In this document: positions 10,337 to 23,540 of the stretch, piece after piece
How positions within the stretch are numbered: the stretch's first letter is position 1
Layout: the number at the start of each line of letters is the position of its first letter
Assembly (NCBI GenBank): GCA_920105625.2
Contig: OV050030.1
Coordinates: forward strand, 163,255,863-163,319,862
Direction of reading: 5' to 3'
DNA: 64,000 nucleotides
DNA from: Clusia tigrina
Lineage: Eukaryota > Arthropoda > Insecta > Diptera > Clusiidae
Notes under the pieces: generated by a model
What the model was told of the DNA's origin: nothing
What the model saw: the letters and a program-made list of their open reading frames with translations, nothing else
Database searches by the model: none
Translations under genes and position numbers: made by a program

Positions 10337-10822
10337 TAGTTTAATAATTGTAGCCTGGAATGCAAATGGCCTAACAAAACATTATCTTGAGTTGAAGCAA
10401 TCTTTGTCTGACAAGAAAATTGATATAGCTCTAGTTCCAGAAACACATTTTACGAACAAAACCTATTTAGTATTTCCTGGATATAAAATTTATGTGACAA
10501 ATCATCCTGATGGTAAAGCTCGTGGTGGGACAGCTATCATAATAAATTTACTATTAAAACTACTGAACGGCAACCATATGCAACACCTCATATTCAATCC
10601 ACTACTGTGCAAATTGAGGATACAAGTGGGACAATACTCATTTTCTCAGTTTACTGTCCCCCCAGACACCTAATAACGACGGATCAATATGATAACTACC
10701 TCAAGACGCTTGGCGTAAGATTCATTGCAGCTGGAGATCTGAATGCAAAACACACTGACTGGGGATCTAATCTAACCAATAAAAAAGGACGAAATCTGAT
10801 TAATGCTATAAGAAATATATAA
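10323..10822 (+). pseudogene. Jockey ORF2, endonuclease domain only, frameshifted
   Basis: Overlaps the ORF1 end by 14 bp, as is common in Jockey elements. It has the apurinic-type endonuclease signature (WNANGL near residue 13, PETHF near 40) and, after a frameshift near 10600, the GDLNAKHTDWGS motif at about 10733-10770. It is cut off before RT by the AT tract. Confidence 0.8.
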
Positions 10823-10835
10823 ATTAAAAATATAT

Positions 10836-12076
<1,241 letters not shown>

Positions 12077-13235
12077 GGCGATTACCGACTATACTTTGTT
12101 TTTAGTTTTTTAAAAATTTTATTTATTATTATTTTTGCTATACTTTAATCTTATTTATGTATGTATGTAAAATATCACGAAAAACAAAATTTTTTGGTGT
12201 GGTAACTCTAATCACTTATTATGGCCAGAGTCCAGTGTGACAACACCACACACAACCGGGATTATTTTATTTGTTGTCTCTTTCAACTTTTAACTCATAT
12301 ATGAATATAACTGTTCCTTTGTTTGTTTGATTGTTTATTTAACACTTTTAATAAATTTCAAATTAGTTATTATAAGTATTTAGATTATCTAAACAGAACT
12401 AGACACTTTCTTGAAAATTGCACTTTCGTTTAGCGTCTCTTTCGCGGGTTTTGCAAAATTAGTTATTTGGTTTTAAACAACGATAAATGTCACAAGGGCG
12501 GAGCTTGTGCGATTACAGGTCCTATTAGTTACACGACCGTTTAGTTTAGTCTTTATGAAAAGTTTCACTTCTTGAATATGTTGGGCTTATCAATTGCCGT
12601 TACATACAGCTATTATAACTGAGGACATGAACAATATTGCTAATTTGTTCCATTGGATTTTTCATCCTCGATTTCAGTTCGAGTGTAGTAGGCTTTTTCT
12701 TGAGGAGATTTGGACTTGTATGGACTTGTATTTTGGATCGATGTGGTTTAAAAATTACATTTGTGTATAAGGTAACCTTCATTTCATATATTTGTCTAAT
12801 GTTTGTATTCTGTTTCAGATTTATATAATTTATAGGGATGGGCATTTTGTAACTCCTTGTCTAAAACTATACATTTGTACCATTTCGTGGTGATATGCTT
12901 CTATTGCTTCCGAAATGTCATGTAGTGGCACTGTAAATCAAATGTTTTGTCTTTTTTAGTTTGTAAGTAGCAAAGGAATACGTCCGCTGAGCTTGATCAA
13001 TCCGCTAAGTGTCAAAATTCGCTGAACTATTACTATTAATTTCGGTTGCGAGGGACTGCGTGTAATTATTTGCATTATATTTGTATCTTTGTTGTCATTC
13101 TTTTGTGGCACGGTCTTCCGTATGTGTGTTGGTGAGCGTTGTACACTCATTTTACACTACCTTGGACTCGGGCTTCCAACTTTTCTATTATTATTCTTAT
13201 TTATTATTATGCACTAAAAATAACAAAATATGTTC
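12077..13235 (-). pseudogene. Right-arm copy of the deleted Jockey ORF1 and leader
   Basis: Mirror of about 7485-8866. It contains the MSVQRSP-type start at 13150, a short frame at 12845-12600 and the AT-rich leader. Relative to the left arm it lacks about 260 bp, which joins two ORF1-like fragments closer together. Confidence 0.5.
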
Positions 13236-14076
<841 letters not shown>

Positions 14077-14691
14077 TGTGGAAAACCTATCAATGAAATT
14101 TATGAATGAATGTTTAGAGTTTACGTATGTATCAATGTGTACTATTTCGTTGATATCAGAAGGTTTTTCTGTATTTTTAAATTTGGGTTGAACAGGATTT
14201 CTATCGTACTTCGCTGCGGTGCATAAATCGCAGTTATTTACTACCTTATGGATAATGACTTTCAAGTTAGGATAAAATATTTTATGCTTTAAAGCTTCAT
14301 AATTTGCGATAATTCCTGAATGACCGGATTCCCTCTTATGAAAAAGAGCTACCTGCTTTATTGCTTCTTCTTCGTCTTTCATGTCTCTTGCAAAATGGCT
14401 ACATTTGACAAATTTTGTGCTTGAGTCTCTTGGACACAACTCGATAATCTTTTGTTGAACATGATTATAAGTTGGGTCATCCAAGTCCGTGTAAAAAGCA
14501 ATTTTACTCTTACATACTCGTATATGTCTTCGGACAATGTCGGCAATTTTTTCCGGTATATGAGCTCTTTCAATATAAATTCTATTGTTACCCCATATTT
14601 TTTCAAATTCTTTTTCCTTTCTTTCTACCAAAATTAATTGAGTCTTAAACCTATTCACAATTGTGTTCAAGATTGGAATGTGATCGTTCAA
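14077..14691 (-). pseudogene. pol: Gypsy B integrase, N-terminal part
   Basis: About 200 readable codons carry the zinc-binding region (HKRESGH with CDLC) and the beginning of the catalytic core (HIDTYV, then FIDRFS). The frame then runs for a few codons into palindrome-arm sequence. The second and third catalytic residues are absent. Confidence 0.78.
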
Positions 14692-14739
14692 ATCTTCTTC
14701 TGGTGAATGTGCTGTTTGGTATCCATTGAAGCGTTACCT

Positions 14740-16130
14740 ACATTTTCTTCGTAGAAATCACTTTCGTATAGATTTATATCATTGTTATCAACTTAGATGC
14801 GACTTAAAAAATCTGCAATTTTATTCTCTTTGCCTTTAACATAATCTATCCTTGCATCGTATTCCCCTAATTGAATCAACCATCTTTGGCATCTTTCTCT
14901 ACCAGAATTCTTGGTGTGAAGCCACTTAAGTGGTTGATGATCTGTATTCAAATCAAATTCTTTGCCATATACGAGAAGATATGGTCTGAAATACTTACAA
15001 CCCCAAACAATTGCTAATAACTCCTTCTCAACAGTAGAGTAGCTTTTCTCATGATTGTTTAGAGTACGAGAAGCGAAACATATCGGATGTCCGTCTTGTG
15101 TTAGAACAGCTCCTAAGGCAACTTGCTAGCGTCTGTTATTAGCTTAAATTTTTTATTGAAGTTTGGATAGTGCAGAATTGGATCATTTGTAATAATTTCC
15201 TTTAACTTTTCAAAAGAAGCTATATATTTGGGTCGCTGGTATTAATTTTCGAGTTCTTTTTTATAGGAAATGCAACTTTTGCATAGTCCCTGATAAATTT
15301 ACGATAGAAACCAGTTGCTCCTAAAAATGACTTGATTTGTTTTTGTATCATCGGAAGGCACAAGTTTGTGATAGCTTCGATCTTTGTTGGATTCGGCTTT
15401 ACGCCGTTTTGTGTTAAGGTATGACCTAGGTATTCAGTTTCTTAAGAGTTTCAAAAATAGATTTAATACTGTTTATGTGTTCTTGCAACGATGTGCTGAA
15501 TATTAAAATGTCGTCTAACTACACGACACAAGTTTTATTGATATATTGTTTTAGTATTGAATTTATCAACCTCTGGAAAGTTGCGGGAGAATTTTTGAGG
15601 CCGAATGGTATTCTCACAAGTTCAAAGTGCCCAAACGGAGTTGAAAACGCAGTTTTCTTCCTATCCTCAGGTTTACCATAATTTGGTGAAACCCTTTGTA
15701 GAAATCAACTGTGGAGAAATACCGAGCTTTCCCCAATTTGTCCAATATATTGTCTATTTTGGGAAGTGGATACTTATTGCTAGCAGTACATTCGTTCAGC
15801 TTCCTATAATCCGCAACAATTCTCCACTTCTTATTCCCAAAACTGGCTGACTTTTAAGGGACTTCCCACACAGGACTATTGTATGGCGAGTTACTTTCAG
15901 TTACTATACCTTGTTGGAGCATTTCATTTAATTGCCTTTCTATTTCCACTTCATGCACCTTAGGGTACCTATAAATATTTGCGTATATAGGTCTATCTGT
16001 TTCTATGACTATTTCATGTTGAATGCCGTGAGTAAAGGTTAGTGTATCTCCTTCCAAATAAAATATATCTTCATATAGGGTCAATAATTCAAGCACGTTT
16101 TTTCTTTCCTCACTATTAAGATGGTATAAT
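14740..16130 (-). pseudogene. pol: Gypsy B reverse transcriptase and RNase H, degenerate
   Basis: Best preserved at 16096-15854: the region leading into RT with SPYNSPVW and then a stop. Downstream fragments in changing frames show KWRIVADYRKLNE, PLPKID, and RNase H (KLITDAS near 15130). Numerous stops; no complete polymerase active site can be read. Confidence 0.72.
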
Positions 16131-16449
16131 TAATTTTTCCTAAAAAATCGTTTTGAATAGGTTCAAGTGAACACACATCATTGGTACTGTTTGGAAAATT
16201 TGTGTTAGTAAACCAAATATTACAACCTTTCATTTTTATATATTCTTCATCTCAATCAATTATCGCATCAAATTAGTTAAAATATTCTGCCCAATAATGG
16301 CAACATACCTCCTGTTAGGTAGATGGGCTACATTCCAAGAAATAGTACCATGAGCACAAAATTCTTTTGGTATTGAAGTGACTTCAGTAATTTTGCTTAC
16401 ACCATTTTTGGTTGAAAAAAACTTTGGTTTTTCCCATGAAAAACGTTGA

Positions 16450-16925
16450 TATTTTTAGTTATTATACTGATGCTTGAGCCAGTATCTATTAACGCGTTAA
16501 AAGTGTTATCTTCTATACTTAGTTTACGTAAGGGCAATGTAGGTTCCGAGTTTCGTTGGTAAAATTTACATCTTCTTCGAAATTTCCAATTTCCATCGGT
16601 AGGAATTGGCTTCGTTTAGAGTTTTGTATATCAACACTCATGTGTGAATTGTGAGTTTGAGCCGAATTAACCCTATTCTGGTATAGTGGGTTCTGATTTC
16701 GGTACTCTGAATAGTTATTATTATTATTAGCTGAATACGGTCGAGTACCATTACGGTTTTGATTAAACTCTGAATTATTTCAATTATTAACCGAATACGA
16801 TCTAGTGCCGTTAAAATTTTGACTGAAATTTCTTTCTAAAAGTTCCGAATTGACTTTATTATTACACGAATATGGCCTAGTACCGTTAGAGTTTTGATTG
16901 AGATTTCTTCTCTAAAATTGGTCGC
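16450..16925 (-). pseudogene. Gypsy B gag tail with Asn-rich repeats and protease start
   Basis: The protease signature is NALIDTGSS near 16490-16470. Upstream, the gag tail is a set of imperfect repeats of about 24 residues built on NQNxNGTRPYS with Asn runs (three copies, 16925-16710), one interrupted by a stop. No CCHC knuckle is visible. Confidence 0.65.
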
Positions 16926-17789
16926 TACCATTTCGACCAGGAGGACCAAAATAATCTTCTTTTCTTTGTGGAATTATTGGTGGCATGAAATGTTTTTTAT
17001 GACCATAGGCTATGCATATATGATATGTTAACAACTTTAATCTATCATATCTTTTATAAATTTCATCCAATGTTTTATCACTATCAACGTGGGCCCTTAC
17101 GGTTCCATCAATTTTTTCTAAAATGATTTCTACTAAATCTATATCTACATTTTCTGCCTTATATAGAGCAGGTTTTCTTTCGTCAAAATCGTATAATTAA
17201 TTTATATCGTACTTAATTTCAAAAGTTAATTTAAATAATTCAGTTAAATTATTCACCCTCATGATCCGACACTTATTGAAGAGTTCTCCATATGTTTTGT
17301 TGGGCTTGAAGCGATGTCTAAGTTTCAGCTTAATATCCTCCCATTTTGGAAAATCACCAACTTCACGAATACACCTTGCTGCTTCCCCACGGATTTTTTC
17401 GTTAATGCCATAATTGTGATTGTGATTGTAATAGCTCCACACAATTCCAAAGTGTTCTCCACTGATTTTATAAAGGACAAGTAACCATAGTTGTTGTTGT
17501 CTTCGAAAGGTCTTAGTCGTCTAAACTGGTCCAAGATGTCCTGTGGTCGCAGAAAAAATTCATTTCGTTGATATTGATGTTGCTGTTGTCGCTGTTGCAG
17601 CTCTTCATTTTGTTGTTATTGCTGTTGTTGATATTGTTGTTGCAGCTGTTCATTTTGTTGTTGCAGCTTTTGTTGGAGTTGTTGGATGATTTCCTCCTGC
17701 TTCTTAATGACGTCCTCGTTTTCCTTATTGATTTCCTCCATATTGACTTTCCTGTTCTTATCGAATGCTTTTTGCAAACTGTCTTTCAT
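16926..17789 (-). pseudogene. gag: Gypsy B gag (coiled coil, Gln-rich, capsid-like)
   Basis: Starts with ATG at 17789. An N-terminal Glu/Lys coiled coil leads into long Gln runs (about 17690-17570), then a capsid-like region (FRRLRPF...; then DFPKWEDIK and related helices, 17540-17200). It is broken by a frameshift near 17430 and by stops at about 17610 and 17198. Confidence 0.68.
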
Positions 17790-18097
17790 ATCTTCACTAC
17801 TTCACAAATTGTTCTTTTTCTTCTTTTTTTCTAGTTCACAAATTGTTTTTAGTTTCTTCACTTAACACTTTTTCCTTTTTGTAAATTACACTCACTTATA
17901 TCGTTTTCGCTTTTGCTCATTTGTCTTATATATTTGCTTAGTTTGTTATCGCTTAAATATTAACATGGCACAAAATATGCTTAAAAGTTAACTTTTGCTT
18001 TTCAATTTATATTATAATTTGTTTTTCTTTTCCATTTTGTAAATTTTCAATATTTCAGAAATCTTTAGACTTGTTAATTTTTTAGCTAAAGGTTTGG

Positions 18098-18120
18098 CGA
18101 CTTTTTCCGACTGCGCCAGT
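18098..18120 (-). promoter_or_regulatory. Primer-binding site of Gypsy B
   Basis: On the minus strand TGGCGCAGTCGG starts 2 nt after the LTR end, a classical Gypsy-group tRNA primer site. Confidence 0.75.
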
Positions 18121-18122
18121 TA

Positions 18123-18628
18123 TGTTTATATACATTTAGTAAAAATGCGCAACATACATTTAGAAAAATCACTTCATTCTTTATTAACTTGAATCTTAAG
18201 ACTGACTTAAAAATATCTAAAAAGCTATCTTGTCGGTATATGTATGTTTGTATGTATTTATGTTTGTCTGTCGTTTACATTAGACTGTTCGTTCTGCTTA
18301 GTATATTATTCTACAACTGCAGTTCGGTGCATGCAAAAATGCGCCGAATTGACAGTTTTGAATGTTTTCACGGATGTGGGGATTTATGTTACGATAGGGA
18401 CGTAACTTGCATGCTAAAATACGCCGAATTGACAGTTTTGAATGTTTTCACGGATGTGGGGATTTGTGTTACGATAGGGACGTAACTCGCGCGGCAATAA
18501 ATCTAAATTGACGATGAAACTACAGATGCTTGTAAGCGATTTTCATTAAATATTATAGTCGGATAATTAGATCGAACGACTACAAATCCAATGCTGCTTA
18601 GCAATATATTTTTGTGACAAATCTAACA
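18123..18628 (-). repeat. 5' LTR of Gypsy B
   Basis: Minus-strand ends TGTTAG...TAAACA, about 506 bp, placed directly before the primer-binding site. The outer boundary is inferred from the terminal inverted bases only, because the second LTR is missing. Confidence 0.6.
18328..18487. repeat. Two tandem 80-bp units inside the Gypsy B LTR
   Basis: 18328-18407 and 18408-18487 are nearly identical (GCATGC..., GCCGAATTGACAG, GGATGTGGGGATTT, TACGATAGGGACG). Such duplications in LTR U3 regions often carry enhancer sites; that role is inference. Confidence 0.88.
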
Positions 18629-19200
18629 GCACCACTGTGCAACAAAGCATACATAAAGCCTGTGCAACGTTATATTGTGCAGATAAAGCTTTTGAGAATG
18701 TATGGCTTTTGCTACCCGATCAAGCTTCATATATATTTAAATATGAGCGAGATCTGAAAGGAATATTTCCGAACCTAAAACAAACCTTAGAAAAAAAAAC
18801 AAAATTAATCAAACAAATTTTTTCCAAAAGTTCATCTACTACATCTGAATTATCATTTTGAAAATTATTGTACTGAATGACATGAAGCATGGCTTAAATT
18901 GTTTGAGTCAGAGAATGAAGTCTTTCAGATAAAATGTATCTGTGAATCGAAAAAGATCATCTACTGAAGTCTTTGGTGCATATATTATATATATTATGTT
19001 CTGATTGACAGGCAACTGTTCAAAAAGTTTACGTCGGGATTTTTAAACAAAACTTTTTCAAGTTTTGATAACTTTGAGAACGTTAGCTTTTTCTTAGCAG
19101 TTGACAAAATCTCTAATTGTTGTTGTGCGATTAATCCTCGCTTTCTAAATGCGTAAAATTTGTATTCGTATATTGTATACAAGGCTAAGTCCAAGTTCGC
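18629..19200. other. Unassigned, one short open frame
   Basis: A + strand frame at 18637-18861 (74 codons) and AT-rich sequence after it. No motif recognised; it could be a transposase or host-gene fragment. Confidence 0.2.
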
Positions 19201-19229
19201 CTACCTCCCATATAACGAACTTTTCTCAC

Positions 19230-20260
19230 CTTTTTTAAAATGATTATAACTTAAGCCCAATTCATGGAATAGTGACGCAATTTAGCAGCTATGGAGATGT
19301 GGGTTCTACTAAACACTATGTAAAAAGTGGGTGATATATATTAACTGCCACGCTCACTATCAATAGATATTTTCCTAACTTAAGATCTGGTAGACATTTA
19401 CGGACGAAATTTTACGTGAGGGAGCATCTGCAGATTATAAAGCTATCTGCAACAAAAAGGGTTGATCAGGGAAAAGTCTTTTGATATAAGGAACTTTCGT
19501 GTCTAGAATTAGAATTAGCCTACCTATGCTCGTATTGATGCCATCGGAATAAAAATTATCAGAAATATACATGGGGTCCATAATAGTGTGTGTGCAGAAT
19601 ATGGAAATTCTAATACTACTGCCACGCTCACAATTAACCAAAAATCATTACTAGGTTCCTATAAAAGATTTATCAACGAAATTTCACAGGAAGATTGCGG
19701 GTACTAACACTAAACACCACACAAAAATTGGTCGTGTTATTTTTACAGCCACGCCCACTATTGATATATTATTATAACTTACGACCGATACAATATTTTT
19801 GGACGAAATTTTATATTAGTACGTATATTGACGCTACAAAGCCATATAAAAGATTCGGGGCAGGATGCGCCTCCCTCCCATATAATGAATTTTGGGGACC
19901 CCATCTGAAAGCAATGACGCTATCTATGCTTCTAGTGCTGATATATGAATACAAATTGGTAGATGTATACATTGGATCTATACTAGCATGCATTTCAAAT
20001 ATGAGCAGATTATTACTACTGCCACGCCCACAATTAAACAAAAATCATTACTAGGTTCCTATAGAAGATTCAGCAACGAAATTTCACAGGCAGGTTGCGG
20101 GTACTAACATTAAATACACAAAATGGGCGTGTTTTTTTAGAGCCTTGCATAATGTTGACATATTATTATAACTTACGACCTATATAATATTTTTGGGAGA
20201 AATTTTATTTTTATTACAAGAATTGGGGTCGATCAGATAAAGGCCAAGCTTCCCACTAAT
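19230..20260. repeat. Tandem array with a unit of about 400 bp (about 2.5 copies)
   Basis: AAAATCATTACTAGGTTCCT occurs at 19641 and again at 20041, exactly 400 bp apart. The neighbouring motifs repeat with the same spacing (TTATAACTTACGACC near 19765 and 20168; the CCACGC segments). A more diverged first unit starts near 19230. Units differ by many substitutions. No coding potential. Confidence 0.8.
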
Positions 20261-20264
20261 ATAA

Positions 20265-20975
20265 TCATTCAAGGTACCCTAAGGAAAAATACCGTAGATA
20301 TGCTCCTAATGATGATTTGTGAAGAACACATTTTTATTGTCGAACTCGCACGCACAAGGCAACGTTAAGCGTATTCGGACTTCTGTACTCGTTATTATAT
20401 CTTTAGTATAATAACACTACTTTACAAAATGAAATTTTTTCATGTACATTTGATGAGAGGTGACTTTTCTTATGTATTTTCATCTGCTGAATTCGAAATT
20501 CAAGGTTAAATTTTTTTCATGGAATAGTTTTTGAGATATTGTAATTTTTGTATTTTTTCGACCTTTTTTCACGTGACAAATCATATCTCGAGGTAGAAAT
20601 GTCCGATCGTTCTTGGTACTTAATGCAAGGTATTGAGATGACGAACAAACATGTATAATCAGATCTTTGATTGGTAAAGCGGTTCAAAATATATCGATGA
20701 AAATAGGGCACATTTTCCAAAAAATAATATTTTACAGTGATCCTCTGCCGGCGGAAAAGTACAAATCGTTAAAAAAACGTCTGGTTTTTCTTCATGTATA
20801 TAAAGACAATACTTTAACGTAAGAACTAAGACCAACTAGAAGAAAATCGACCGAAAAATGACAAAGTTATAAGCAATTGAGTGAATAAATCCAAATCCCA
20901 TATTTTCCGAATATTTTATTTTTTTCGACAATTTATTGGGTTTAAACGCTTGCAATACATTCTTGACATTTTTGT
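20265..20975. other. Unassigned AT-rich sequence
   Basis: Only short frames. The part next to 20979 may be 3' flank of the gene upstream of it on the minus strand. Confidence 0.3.
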
Positions 20976-20978
20976 GTG

Positions 20979-22527
20979 TTAGAAATAGTTGTGGCTCTTG
21001 CTTTGTCTCCGGTTGCTTTTGGGATCCGTTTCTCTAGTGAGAAACCATATATAGTCTCCTAACATTGCTTCATCCCAAAATCCTTGATAGCGCCGCTCAA
21101 TGGTCTTAATTTGTTGGTGAAATCTCTCGCCGTGTTCGTCACTTACGTCACCAAGATTGTCTGGAAAGAATTTCAAATGCGAATCCAAGAAATCGATTTT
21201 TAGAGACATATTTACACCTGTAAGAAATAAATAAAATGGTAAAAACAACCAGGAACGAAATTAAATAATGGCATTCCGTACCCATCTTGTTGTAGTTCTT
21301 CAGCAAATCGGTAATAATTCCCTCGTAGTTAAGGCTTTTAGTGTTCCCAAGAAAAATGGTAACAACCAGCTGAAATGAATTCCAGGCCTCGTTTTCGACG
21401 GGTTTTAAATATTTTGGAAAATCTGTGCTTTTTAACAATTTCTTTATGTGTGGACCAGACGCCTTCCTTGATTTTTGCAAAAGAAAGGTTCGGGAAAAGG
21501 GTTTTCAAATAGGAAAATGCTTGGCCTTCCTTGTCTAAGGCCTTCACAAAATTTTTAATGAGGCCAACTTTAATGTGCAACGCTGGAAGGATTATATTTT
21601 CTTTTTTGACAAGAGGCACGTGTTTAATATTGTCTTTGCCGACTGTGGCATTCTCCCTTTCTGGCCAGTGTTTTCTTTTATAATGATGTTCACGAGCACG
21701 ACTATCCCAGAGGCAAAGAAAGCAGCAATATTTTGTATATCCACCCTGCATTCCACACAACATGCTGACGACTTTGAGATCGGAGCATATTTTCCAGTTG
21801 TGATGCTCATATTGAATGTATTTTATCAAACTGGCCATTGTGGCATATGATTCTTTAGTGTTGATGGCATGGGCGATGGGAATAGAAGGTTTTTCATTTC
21901 CAATATGCAGTAGGACTGCTTTCAAATTCTCCTTACTACCGTCAATGAACAAGCGCCACTCATTTGGATCATAAGACTCTCCGAGTTGCTCAAACAATGC
22001 AGGAATATCGTTGCAGTAGCATATGTCGTTTTCCTTCTTAAAATGTTGTGCGTAAGGTTCATCACGGGTTCTGTAAAATGTTCCTTTTACTCCCGGAGCC
22101 AAACAGTTCCGTTGTTTCAGGCGAGATGCAAGTAACTCCGATCAGGCTGCGTAAAACGTTGTAATTGCGACTCCTGTTGAAATTCATTCCAACTGCTTGT
22201 TGTCTCTTGTGATGATTTGAAAGGTTCAATCGTTGAATCGGGGCACTTAGGATGAGCAAATTCACTTGAATCTGGAACTGGAAGCGAAGCAGATGCTACT
22301 GTCGCATAAACCCATTTGGAACTCTTACCAAAACCAGTGGATTTGCTCAGGCAAAAGTAACAATCAACCGAATGGCAGAGCGGCTCTCTCCATATCATCG
22401 GTACACCGAATTTCAATTTCGGTACACCTTGCGTCAAATGTATATTTTCGGTGTAAACTAGTGTAAGGGAGTTTGGGGAATGAGAACTAGCAACTAAGGC
22501 CTTCGACTCGAAGAGAAAACGATTCAT
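20979..22527 (-). pseudogene. Broken copy of an uncharacterised repeat-family protein (DEHGERFHQ family)
   Basis: From memory of the family, proteins like this occur in many copies in arthropods and cnidarians without assigned function. Reading from ATG at 22527: an N-terminal IWRE...CYFC region, a frameshift near 22145, then SELLASRL, LFIDGS, CSDLKVV, KYCCFLCLWDSRA, LPALHIKVGL and, after a second frameshift near 21465, LGDVSDEHGERFHQ and a basic C-terminus ending at 20979. A 65-bp GT-AG intron (21218-21282) splits a Gly codon, and splicing joins two conserved segments. The conserved Asp residues and the DEHGER Glu might be an RNase H-like (DDE) core; this is inference. Copy number and spread suggest a transposon, but no terminal repeats were found. 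Confidence 0.7.
21218..21282 (-). other. 65-bp GT-AG intron in the DEHGERFHQ-family gene
   Basis: Minus-strand donor ATGG|GTACGG and acceptor TTTCTTACAG|GTGTAA. Removing it restores the reading frame between NYNKMG and VNMSLKIDFL; reading through gives unrelated hydrophobic residues. Confidence 0.8.
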
Positions 22528-22550
22528 TTAAAAAACTTTTTTCAGACCAT

Positions 22551-22627
22551 GATTGGGGCAGGATTCGAACCCACGTCCCACGGAATGTGAGCTTAGCGCG
22601 CTTACTACTAGACCACATATCCCATCA
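22551..22627 (-). other. tRNA-like Pol III sequence (tRNA-derived SINE head or tRNA relic)
   Basis: On the minus strand box A TGGTCTAGTAG and a perfect box B GGTTCGAATCC are spaced as in a tRNA; a 5'/3' acceptor-like stem pairs at 6 of 7 positions, and a TTTTTT run follows about 20 nt downstream. I cannot fold a normal anticodon arm, so a functional tRNA is unlikely. It ends 24 bp upstream of the ATG at 22527. Confidence 0.6.
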
Positions 22628-22639
22628 GCTTCTTAGATT

Positions 22640-23540
22640 TAAATCTATGTTTAAGATATATTATAAATTTAAATGTGGTTTGAAAACATATCAATTACTT
22701 AAAGTTATATGATAGATTGCAATGAAAGTAAATGGAGTTTGAAAAAAAACAACTTCTTTATATGTATCGAGTGCAGTTGTCTACCAAAGCACATCTGCTC
22801 ATGTTTTTTCTTGCCGCACTGACTTGCAGAATGTCGGGCTACATCACAGGATTAACCTCTGACTGCATTTTTTGTTTATATATGACCGACCACTGAAGCT
22901 ATCCACCTCATATTCACACCATATGTTCGTGTGGTGCTGGCGCTGCGGTCGTCTTTTTCGAAGATTCTTATTTATGGACCGATGTGGCTCAAATTCACAT
23001 TATATAATATTTAAATCACCCGATAGGTGAGGTTGAGATATTTACGAAAATGTAGTTTTCCCTGTATATAATTTTCATATAAACAATATTATATATAAAT
23101 GTAATAATATAGACGACGACGATCAAGCATTGGACGTAGTGATCGACAAGCTTGCAATAGGTAATAATTAACAACGAATTTAACACCACAACAAACAAGA
23201 TGCGGCAAGAGAGAATACCCGATTGCGCAATGCCACCACACGTGCATTAGAAAGTGACGCACACAGAATTTAATATTACAACTCAAGCATCACGCAATCG
23301 TGTTTCGAATTCAGACAGAAGTGTGGTGCAATTGAATGAACGAGTACGCATGGAAGCAACAAGATCAGTGATACTGTCACACTTCAATCGCATCGCATTA
23401 GAATAGGATCCAGACATCGAATATAGCGCAAATTCGAAAATTGCGAACAGAGGTACGGTGTAACAATATAATCGAATACCCATGCAAGCAACATTAGTAC
23501 TAACACTATCATAATTCCATTGCATCGCTTCGAATATGAT
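22640..23540. other. Unassigned, possibly 5' remains of the Helitron relic
   Basis: AT-rich to 23080. From 23280 to 23560 a short segment is loosely repeated (GATCCAGACATCGAATAT... at about 23409 and 23541, with surrounding similarity). No firm coding assignment. Confidence 0.3.

Larger units (their letters stand above)
8485..10822 (+). mobile_element. Jockey-clade LINE, 5' half (truncated at the AT tract)
   Basis: Contains a 5' UTR (about 8485-8866), ORF1 and the first part of ORF2 (endonuclease). It ends abruptly at about 10822, where (AT)n begins; RT and 3' end are absent. The exact 5' terminus is not certain. A Jockey-type 3' end lies at 40770-41240, also directly next to a (TA)n tract. 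Confidence 0.8.
14077..18628 (-). mobile_element. Gypsy-type LTR element B (5' LTR, gag, pol; 3' end lost)
   Basis: In minus-strand order: 5' LTR 18628-18123, primer-binding site, leader, gag from 17789, protease, RT, RNase H, and integrase up to 14077. The end of integrase and the 3' LTR are missing because the palindrome arm takes over. Many stops and frameshifts indicate an old copy. Confidence 0.82.

Noticed and set aside
17568..17834. Leu-rich + strand frame resembling a membrane protein
   Set aside because: Antisense of the Gln-rich, coiled-coil gag start of Gypsy B (CAG/CAA repeats read as CTG/TTG).
19230..20260. CRISPR-like array
   Set aside because: The repeat unit is about 400 bp without a short constant repeat and unique spacers, and the sequence is eukaryotic.
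22551..22627. Functional tRNA gene
   Set aside because: Boxes A and B are good but no proper anticodon stem-loop can be drawn; kept as tRNA-like/SINE only.
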